From positions 12,624,087 through 12,688,086 of the forward strand of contig JAYGXS010000007.1 in NCBI GenBank assembly GCA_036362985.1: 64,000 nucleotides of DNA. The letters are read 5' to 3'. Positions 58,701 to 64,000 of this stretch are shown here, piece after piece. The translations under genes and the position numbers were made by a program. The stretch comes from Ligula intestinalis (lineage: Eukaryota > Platyhelminthes > Cestoda > Diphyllobothriidea > Diphyllobothriidae). Positions within the stretch are counted from its first letter, which is position 1; each line of letters begins with the position of its first letter. The notes beneath the pieces are model-generated. The model ran no database searches, was not told where the DNA came from, and saw only the letters and a program-made list of their open reading frames with translations.

Positions 58701-61700
58701 GCAGGCATGAATGGCCGTCCGCTATACGAATAAGAATTGAGCTTTCTGAGTATCAACTCCACTCAAAAGCCAGAAATAACAAGGCTAAATTCCATAATTT
58801 AATTCCGGCCAGGCTCTTCCATGAGTTAGGTCACCTATTGCATATTTTTTTGTTTTATGCCGCATTTTTGTTTTCGGATGTTCTTCTGCTCCACTTTCTC
58901 ATTGTGACAAAGCGAGGAATCAACAAAACACTTGATAGTACGAGGAGATTATTGTAAATGTGAAGTCGTCTGTCAACAAGACCAAGCCGATAGAATGGCC
59001 TTTGAGGCTTTCCTCACGATTTCTGTGTACATGGAATCGGCTCAAATAACTTCCACGTGTCTGCACTGTCATTAGTTCCTTTTTAACTGACCGCGACCGT
59101 GTGGTGCTAGCCGTGACCGGATCTCTACCCAGTAGATTGATCCTAAGGTGTGCTCTTCGCCCTCATCCCCCCTCCCATCCATAACTCTAATCTCCTTGAC
59201 TTTATCCCCGTATTACTGCCGTCTCGACCGCCTTCACCGGCAGATAATCTTCTAGCCCTCATTCATGAATGCTAACCTGTACTCCAAAAATAGGGCTATT
59301 TGTGTACATTTGTGTGTACATTTTGGCAACTTATTCCTCCATTCAACGACTGGGTACCTTGACGTATGCTTTTTTAAGCTAGTTTTTTTCGTGATTGATA
59401 AAATTCACACGCAAGTGGAGGCAAGCATAAAAATTAAGGAGTTTTTTTTTCTCAGTGTTTACGTGATTATGCGCTGCTGACTTGCGTTTTCTGAAGTTTC
59501 CGACGCCACGGCTATTCAAAAATGTGCATTCACTTGACTTTTGTCACTCAGTGTGTTCTTGCATTTAAGCCCATGTGCTATCCTTTGCTTACTAACTTAC
59601 AGGTGGATACCTTTCTCGAGGGCTTCCCCGTATTCGATCAGGGCTTGGACGTACTGTTTCAACGAAAACGTGTGCCCAGCGCTGAGTGCCTAGCGCGCGT
59701 GGCGGTCGTACTCATCCACATGCTCGGCATATACCATCGACCAAAGTGAGTAAAGATTTACGTTACCTTTTTATATGCCTACTTACAATGTTAAAGTAAC
59801 TGTCTAATGTAACTGTAGAATCCCTCTCTGTTACTTGGTCCACCGTTTCCTCGTCGAGTTGGGCTTGCCTTTCGCTATGCATGAAATGGCCAACAGCCTG
59901 ATTTCTCGGCTGGACAGCGCCGTCCAGCAGGCCACAGAAAATGCACGACAGGGACTACACTACTTCCTCCCCCTGAAACGCTACGTGCGTGGCGAAGTCT
60001 TCGCAATGGCTGTGGTTGTCGTACTCTTGCGAATGCTGTTTAAACTGGACGATTGTTATGAGGTAGGTGAGTTATAACGCCAGTTGATAATACTGCCAAC
60101 GGCAATATTCGAAGCAGTATGAATTTCAGTTCCTTTGTCTGTCCTGATCAGTCGAGTCCTTACCATAGCCTGTTTTCACTTGAATTAAGTGGATAATCTG
60201 AACTAACGAAGGCCATTACAGGTTGGACAGCATATATCTGACTTCGGGATAATGCAGGGCCTGCATCTTCTACTTGAAAACGCAACGATCCAGAAATAAC
60301 TTACTGCCCGATGTAATATTACATTCTTCTGTGTGTAATACTGAGAGGTTTTTGACCATCCTTCGAGTGAAGTATGCAGACTTCGTCTCAAAAGAGACAG
60401 TTAACACTCGCTGCGATGGTATCTCGCGGATATCCCAAGCCATTCAGGAAAGACGATTGAGGTGGTTTGGGCACGTTCTCCGTCGTCTGCCTAACGAACT
60501 TTTCTACGCTGCCCTCGATCCGGCGCCACAGCCTACCTGCAGGCGTCGAAGAGATAGGCAACTCAAGACCTGACTCGACACCGTTCATCAGGACATAGAA
60601 GCGGTTCTTGGACCTTCGATTTTCAGTCTCCGCCGCTGGAGAATGGAATGGGTGGAGTTTTCCAGATCCGCTGCCACTGCTTATCGTCACGCGTGGAGAG
60701 GCATCGTCCGTGACATGATTGAGGTCGTCGAGATCAGGCATGATTGCAGCCTTAACAAGTACAAGTACAATACTAACCGAATTTTGACTGCTGGTGGGAC
60801 TCGGGAGTGAACCCCAAGGCACAAGCGAACGTGAGACCCCCTTAACCGATCGATAACTGCCAATCCATCACTGTTGACATTTTTCGGTAACGGTCTTCTG
60901 CCAGTTAAAGAACTGCTTATTCCGCCTTAAAAGCCAACAGTCCAGAAATCATCTCCCCGCTCCAATCGAAGCAAGTCTGTTTGGAAAAGGTTGCCCGGTT
61001 GATACTTCTTTTGATTAATCTGAGTAAATTTTGCCAGATGCTGCGGCAGTAGTTGTGCTTAATCTAGTTCCATCTTCACAGTGAGTGTCTCCCTCGTCAA
61101 CGAAGATATCATCAGACAGACCCCGCTCTACTTTCTGAAAGTCCGTAAATCATCAAGACCCTTACCGATCGACCCCTCCTTCGTCTCTAATATAGCATCT
61201 GTACCGAATGTCTGACTGTGGTCCTGAATTTAACGAACTAATATTTTTCACATAATGTCCAGTCTTTCGGTTTTGTTCTGCAAGGATGTTGAGGCGAGTG
61301 TAGACTCTTTTGTGCGAGCTCGAGCTCGTGCTCTTCACTCGGAAAGGCATTCGCAGTCCACGTTAGTTAAATTCATTTTTATTGAGAGAAGTAAAAGCGA
61401 ACGCTTTTCAACTGCCTTTCGGTTACGCAGTCCCTAATAAGCGCATCTATACCAAAGGAAAATTCGCAGAAAGGTTGTTAACATAATTGTGGGCAAAAAG
61501 CGGGCATCTGCCGGTCAGTCACAAAGAGTAAACATGAACGGCTACTCAATTATTAGAAGTAGTAAGATTATATGTAATTTCTTTGCATGCAGCTCGTGAG
61601 TGCGTAGGTTGATGTGTATCCTATTTGCTCTTAAATGCATTAACTTAGGCGTAGAAGACAACATCCTACTCGGGCAAAGCGTTCCACGCTGTAACGAGTC

Positions 61701-63915
61701 TGATACTGAACAAAAGCTGGTGCCCACCGATCCTTGCTACACCTGGGCGTAGTTTTAGGGTATAATCACCAATTTGCGACCCGAACACCCCATTATTGAC
61801 TGTCCCACAAGGTTCGACGGAGTCTCGATTCACCGTGTCAAGCGTGTCTTCTTGTTGATAGTTAGAAAAATGCGCTGATACGCCGATTGCACTTCTCTGT
61901 TCCCCTTGTCTCTCCAAACCTACCAGTTTTCTGGTGCGGGTTAGGAAACACAGGCTATCGTTCACTCACACGGCCACTAAATGCATGATTTGTTTTAACG
62001 TAGTACTGCTGGAGCACCGTTGCCGAGTACTTGGCTGGACACCCGGCCAAGCAAAGCCAACTGAGCAGTCTTCTACACAAGCGTACACCTCCCCGAGGCG
62101 CCGACTTCCTATGGACGCGTTGGGTGATGTGGGCGGAGGAAAGGCACTGCGCGAGGCTGCAGCCAGGCGCCGCTCCGCGCACGGATGACCCCATCAACCA
62201 GCCCGTTTCATACTCCGACCTCCTGGCTCTTCACAACGCCAGTGAATTTCTAGGCGCGTCTGAATTTGAGCCCGGATTTGACGTTGGGTGGGGCGAGACG
62301 CGGGCCCTTAACGACTACTTTGCTACTGTACGTTTTTTATAACGATATCGATACCTGTGCACATATTTTCGTACAAGGGCTGTTGTCAGTACTACTACTG
62401 TCATTACTTCTACTACTACTTATGATAATAAAACTATATTTAGCACTGCTACCACAAATGCTGCTGTCAGTACTGCTACTGCTATTACGACTGCGACTAA
62501 TCTTTCACCTACTATTGCTATTGTCGGAACGACGACCACTACCGCTGCTGTCGTTTTTACTTCTAATATGACTACTGCTACAACTACTAATACTTGCATT
62601 AGTACAGCTACTACTTATAATAGTAATGTTGGTACTACTGTGACCACTGTTTGCACTATCTTTGCTGTCACCTCTACTGCCGCTAATAATAATATTAGTA
62701 GTATCGATTATACTATTTTACTGCTTCCGTTTTCTGCTAATGTCTGTGATGATGAATCCGCGGCGGATGTCGAAACGCCAGGTGAATAAAAGTATTGTCT
62801 TAGCTATCGAGTCCTCTTCTTTTCAATACCAAAAGTATCAATTATTGAGAAGAAGAAGAAGACTCGATCGCTGGGACAATATACTTATTCGCCTGACGTT
62901 TTGATATCCGTCGCGGATTCGTCATCAGAGACATGTGTAGCAATATAATTGAGTATATATATACTCGATGATCTATATATATAGTTGAGTATCAATTATA
63001 CTATATTACTGTTACTACTACTGCTAACAGCATGATTACATTCGTGGATGTGACCTCAATGTTTCCGATGTTAAAGTAGCCGGGGGTTGTTAATGGCTTG
63101 CTGATGATAACTAATAAGCCCGAAATAGCTGTCCCCGTCTCCTTAGTCTGAATTTTTACCCGGATTTGACGTTGGGTGGGGCGAGACGTGGGCTTTAAAC
63201 AATTGCTTTGCTATTGTGTGCTTTTCTACCAATATGGATACCTCCCCCGTGGTTGCATAAATGATAATACGACTACTGTTGTCACTATTATTATCATTAT
63301 CGCTACTACTTTTGCTACTGCTTATTCTACTACAGCTATCAGTATTAATACACCTGCTGTAACTATAAATGCTGTTGTCAATACTGCTACTATTATCACT
63401 ACTGTTGCCGCCATTTCCACTCCTACTGCTACGGTTGAAGCTGCTACTATTTATATTGCTATCACTACTAGTACTAATAATAATAAGAATGGCACAAGTG
63501 TGACTGCTGTCTCCATTACCATTGCTGCCACTGTCATTTCTACTACTAATACTACCAACGGCACTAGTATTATTCTATTGCTACTGTTTTTACTGACACT
63601 TTTATTATAGTGATGGATGGGTGCTCCCTGTCTCGGGTGGTATAACACTCGGGGTTGGAAATAGCTTCCTGATTATGGCCTATAAACCAGAAATTACCGT
63701 TTCGTTTCAGTCTCCCTAGTCTTCGTCGGCGATGTTATTAGAGGAAACTTCAAAGTTAGCCCCAAGGCAGGGGGGGACGAGTGCGTCCCAAAGCCGGCAT
63801 TTAGGTGCCCATCCAGCACTGTTACTACTACCAATGTAAATCGGCAAGACTCCGGGCCCGCGTTGGACTGGCCGTGGTCTTATCCTCAGGGAGTGTTTCA
63901 AAAACTGGGGTTTGG
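49653..63915 (+). CDS. TAF1B: TAF1B, RNA polymerase I factor subunit (whole gene span, open at right)
   Basis: The product is a subunit of SL1/TIF-IB, which recruits RNA polymerase I to ribosomal DNA promoters. It combines an N-terminal zinc ribbon with a TFIIB-like cyclin fold. Eight exons join in matching phase: 49653-49763, 49845-50177, 52030-52244 (or from 51985), 56478-56714, 56756-57002, 59603-59745, 59819-60062 and 62004-62327; a ninth at 63711-63915 is probable. Recognition rests on YVCTSCWQVTEYFESLT after a C-x2-C (zinc ribbon), on the FLTLRDLQCICAEKRFPFLA segment, and on EVFAMAVVVVLLRMLFKLDD, which match the TAF1B/Rrn7 family as I know it. Introns range from 41 nt to over 4 kb and hold transposons. 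The C-terminal end lies beyond the window. Confidence 0.85.
49845..50177 (+). CDS. TAF1B: TAF1B exon 2
   Basis: Begins after ...CCTTAAG at an 81-nt intron and reads EASELVNLRGLRMVHTASSA to a donor GTACGT, phase 0 on both sides. The Ser/Pro/Glu-rich middle is probably a disordered linker. It ends with SKRKESKRTWRLSEPFT, where W-x-x-x-E-x-F may correspond to the conserved helix after the ribbon. Confidence 0.75.
50178..51984 (+). other. TAF1B intron 2 with 100-N gap
   Basis: The intron contains no recognisable element. Bases 51873-51972 are a run of exactly 100 N, a conventional gap of unknown size, so an additional exon could be missing. Confidence 0.6.
52030..52244 (+). CDS. TAF1B: TAF1B exon 3
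   Basis: The frame reads KREMDLDSSSLQQQPLSPNS, then VNAVWLNMQFRTKKFHWAGW and GLSFLLFGPEP to the donor GTAAGT at 52245. Two acceptors keep phase 0: 51985 and 52030. The second has a better pyrimidine tract upstream. The first is only 12 nt from the gap. The exon ends with two codon bases left, matching exon 4. Confidence 0.65.
52858..52978 (+). repeat. Intronic repeat, second copy at 54300-54420
   Basis: Shared order: GCATTATG(T/C)C(G/A)AAAAA, GATATTGGGACTGTAG or GATATCGGGGCTTTAG, ATAATC(C/T)TGA(T/C)GACCAC and (G/T)AACAAC. The right copy sits immediately left of the inverted Penelope arm, so it may be an element end. Confidence 0.55.
53545..53800 (+). repeat. Interspersed repeat, copy of 11310-11530
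   Basis: ACACCGGAAAC, GAGCGGCGAGC, TTGCCCAGCTCGCCTCAGTG, CAGCGTTTGCTGGGGCTGTT and GCCCATCGTCAA are in the same order as in the copy at 11310-11530. Confidence 0.6.
54505..54855 (-). repeat. Inverted arm of the Penelope element
   Basis: The minus-strand frame 54448-54741 reads VAEVEYLRRVFRENGYPRNF and KNVSEAVGRLL, the same residues as the plus-strand frame at 55260-55440. The arm ends abruptly at ACATCAAGAA (54855), where the sense RT begins. The arms are separated by about 225 bp and can form a large hairpin. Confidence 0.85.
54856..55496 (+). pseudogene. Penelope-like RT C-terminal half
   Basis: Frame with PISGLLAEAVLQRLESLVF, YVNDTFVVVERDQ, FTMEEEENNQLAFLDVLVCR, FRKATNTMQELNYNSNYPIS and RRCVKTLYRHV. 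The catalytic box is Y-V-N-D where Y-V-D-D is expected, and F-L-D-V-L-V is the well-conserved following strand. The enzyme copies RNA onto chromosomal DNA in active relatives. It is truncated at the 5' side by the inversion. Confidence 0.85.
55530..55868 (+). pseudogene. Penelope-like GIY-YIG endonuclease, frameshifted
   Basis: At 55568-55640 one frame gives SNYVGKTGKLLRTRIAEH, the Y-V-G version of the second GIY-YIG motif with its Arg and Glu-His helix. The continuation at 55632-55868 has AAHSTRPGNTFKFDEAEILA, SRELLESWFTGSQSINKC and LPDPYSILRF. The first motif is distorted by a shift at about 55500-55560. This domain marks the canonical Penelope class. Confidence 0.75.
56100..56143 (+). ncRNA. 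Hammerhead ribozyme motif in Penelope tail
   Basis: CTGATGA (56105-56111) matches the CUGANGA core exactly. Stem II is ATCCG (56115-56119) with CGGAT (56123-56127) around a CGA loop. GAAAC (56131-56135) and the cleavage triplet GTC (56136-56138) follow. The stem III palindrome ACGT has no loop, as described for Penelope hammerheads that work as dimers. Stem I is TGTCT (56100-56104) with AGGCG (56139-56143), five pairs including two G-U. The base of stem II (56112 with 56130) is unpaired, which may weaken it. Confidence 0.65.
56478..56714 (+). CDS. TAF1B: TAF1B exon 4
   Basis: Starts after ...CCGGTTAG, completing an Asp codon from exon 3, and reads SPPGLDENSDSSADDEDCNE, KPATPAARRLSLNGGSSLEP and DPASLQQYWAEMVVDKM. 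The acidic Ser-rich run is a typical disordered linker and a candidate phosphorylation region. It ends before GTGAGT with two bases of a Met codon. Confidence 0.75.
56715..56755 (+). other. TAF1B intron 4, 41 nt
   Basis: GTGAGTAG... to ...GCGCCTAG. The intron is only 41 nt long; the joined frame is preserved. Very short introns like this fit a flatworm. Confidence 0.75.
56756..57002 (+). CDS. TAF1B: TAF1B exon 5
   Basis: SKKSLGEQVFWRGQVDHMGD, then LLMECNLALLFLASLLAFA, a Pro-rich insertion, and FLTLRDLQCICAEKRFPFLA. The last block corresponds to the conserved TAF1B segment in which a hydrophobic helix is followed by L-x-D-L and a pI/pF-Y/F-x-x-A turn, the start of the first cyclin-like fold. 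It ends phase 0 at GTTAGT. Confidence 0.8.
57003..59602 (+). other. TAF1B intron 5
   Basis: 2.6 kb, AT-rich in its first kilobase. A minus-strand frame at 58195-58563 is open for 122 codons but has no recognisable domain. No transposon domain was recognised. Confidence 0.6.
59603..59745 (+). CDS. TAF1B: TAF1B exon 6
   Basis: After ...AACTTACAG, VDTFLEGFPVFDQGLDVLFQ and RVPSAECLARVAVVLIHMLG, then YHRPK to GTGAGT. The hydrophobic helix fits the cyclin-fold core. Phase 0 in; two bases out (AA) completed by the first base of exon 7. Confidence 0.8.
59819..60062 (+). CDS. TAF1B: TAF1B exon 7
   Basis: After a 73-nt intron: IPLCYLVHRFLVELGLPFAM, HEMANSLISRLDSAVQQATE and EVFAMAVVVVLLRMLFKLDD, ending CYE before GTAGGT. 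The MAVVVVLLRMLFKLDD block is the most recognisable TAF1B segment (hydrophobic helix then L-D-D) and gives the family call. Confidence 0.9.
60274..60830 (+). pseudogene. RTE-like non-LTR C-terminal fragment in TAF1B intron 7
   Basis: The frame contains TRCDGISRISQAIQERRLRW, FGHVLRRLPNELFYAAL, CRRRRDRQLKT, stop, LDTVHQDIEAV, WVEFSRSAATAYRHAWRGIV and RDMIEV. R-x-L-R-W-F-G-H-V-L-R and the final W-R-x-x-V-R-D are typical of the end of RTE-type (endonuclease-RT) non-LTR proteins. The CAAGTACAAGTACAATAC words at about 60760 are like an RTE tail. It is 5'-truncated, with one in-frame stop. Confidence 0.7.
62004..62327 (+). CDS. TAF1B: TAF1B exon 8
   Basis: After ...TTTTAACGTAG, phase 0, directly following DDCYE: YCWSTVAEYLAGHPAKQSQL, WTRWVMWAEERHCARL, TDDPINQPVSYSDLLALHNA and WGETRALNDYFAT to GTACGT. 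The layout (W-x-x-W, then a P-V-x-Y segment) fits the part of TAF1B after the cyclin fold. The end phase is 0, which does not match the probable next exon; an intervening exon or a different donor is likely. Confidence 0.75.
62385..62720 (+). repeat. (ACT/GCT/ATT) trinucleotide array, copy 1
   Basis: About 330 bp of imperfect trinucleotides of the CTA/CTG/ACT type, giving meaningless Thr/Leu/Ser-rich frames. Related to the array at 63240-63612. Confidence 0.8.
62741..62784 (+). ncRNA. Degenerate hammerhead-like motif
   Basis: GTGATGA replaces CTGATGA at 62746-62752. The stem ATCCG/CGGAT is intact and GAAAC is present, but the cleavage triplet is GCC. Two core changes make activity unlikely. 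Confidence 0.5.
62890..62932 (-). ncRNA. Hammerhead-like motif, one core change
   Basis: Minus strand: CTGATGA is intact, with the stem ATCCG/CGGAT, then AAAAC instead of GAAAC, then GTC. Stem I is TGTCT/AGGCG as in the copy at 56100. The single change hits the conserved G12. Confidence 0.5.
62940..63002 (+). repeat. AT-rich palindromic microsatellite
   Basis: GAGTATATATATACTC and TATATATATAG-type words between the palindrome and the next duplicated block. Confidence 0.6.
63078..63225 (+). pseudogene. Duplicated piece of TAF1B exon 8 end
   Basis: CCCGGATTTGACGTTGGGTG and GGCGAGACGTGGGC (63161-63194) repeat exon 8 bases 62272-62304, after which the copy diverges. The upstream 63078-63160 matches 63646-63730, the acceptor side of the probable exon 9. 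The piece lacks a good donor and acceptor. It arose by local duplication of about 0.9 kb including the trinucleotide array. Confidence 0.7.
63240..63612 (+). repeat. Trinucleotide array, copy 2
   Basis: Imperfect ACT/GCT/ATT trinucleotides, same style as copy 1, ending with TTTATTATAG near 63610. Confidence 0.8.
63711..63915 (+). CDS. TAF1B: TAF1B exon 9, probable
   Basis: After a pyrimidine tract and ...CGTTTCAG, the frame SLVFVGDVIRGNFKVSPKAG to SYPQGVFQKLGF is open for 68 codons up to a consensus donor GTAAGA. The splice phase (two bases before the first codon) does not join exon 8 at GTACGT. Position, open frame and both splice signals support an exon. Identity with TAF1B is inferred from location only. 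Confidence 0.5.
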
Positions 63916-64000
63916 TAAGACTTCGATTTGTTAGTTATTGAGTGTTCGTCTCTATGACCGTCCACAGGGGTTCCATACTGATGCTTCTGGTTCAAAACAG

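Larger units (their letters stand above)
62741..62932. repeat. Palindrome of two Penelope tails
   Basis: The left arm (62741-62830) and the reverse complement of the right arm (about 62848-62932) match almost base for base, from TGTCT(C/G)TGATGA through AATAA and ATCGAGTC to TTCTCAAT or TTTTCAAT. The loop of about 16 bp reads ACCAAAAGTATCAATT. It is a tail-to-tail pair of the same Penelope end as at 56090. Confidence 0.85.

Noticed and set aside
62266..62789. Leu/Thr-rich open frames over the trinucleotide arrays
   Set aside because: These are translations of simple repeats in an intron.

Overview
This is a window of a eukaryotic genome dominated by mobile elements, with 100-base scaffold gaps and intron-split genes. 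It most likely comes from a flatworm and probably a tapeworm. The inference rests on very short introns (29, 35 and 41 nt), on CR1/jockey-like non-LTR elements, Penelope-like elements (PLEs) and Gypsy elements of the kinds abundant in flatworms, and on the loose TE-rich layout. Species assignment is inference only.

Layout. 1-13 kb: no recognisable gene; old repeats, tRNA-like SINE heads, a fold-back element at 10621-10823, a Penelope relic at about 2976-3269 and a Penelope tail at about 9240-9420. 13.0-17.05 kb: CR1-like element 1 (+), with ORF1, endonuclease and reverse transcriptase, all broken. 17.7-19.2 kb: 3' end of another non-LTR family (+). 19.26-21.3 kb: CR1-like element 2 (+) ending in (TAA)n. 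22.6-23.57 kb: Penelope GIY-YIG fragment and a GC-hairpin retroelement tail. 23.58-30.86 kb: non-LTR element 4 (-), split by a Gypsy element with both LTRs (25667-30514, -). 30.9-31.75 kb: 5' fragment of another non-LTR element (-). 32.6-37.8 kb: almost full-length but frameshifted element 3 (-). 39.5-40.1 and 48.8-49.4 kb: two near-identical 600-bp repeats. 40.8-41.4 kb: a small spliced host-like gene (-) with two tiny introns. 41.8-48.8 kb: a second Gypsy element (+), interrupted by a non-LTR insertion at 45.8-47.96 kb.

49.65 kb to the right edge: the one confident host gene, TAF1B (+), the zinc-ribbon and cyclin-fold subunit of the RNA polymerase I selectivity factor (SL1). Eight exons can be chained with matching splice phase (37 codons in the first, carrying the zinc ribbon) and a ninth is probable. 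Its introns hold a scaffold gap, a Penelope element folded back on itself, an RTE-like fragment, trinucleotide arrays and a palindrome of Penelope tails.

The most interesting signal is a set of four hammerhead-ribozyme-like motifs at the Penelope tails (9306, 56100, 62741 and 62890). The copy at 56100-56143 keeps an intact catalytic core. No prokaryotic features, CRISPR array, rRNA or intact tRNA gene were seen.
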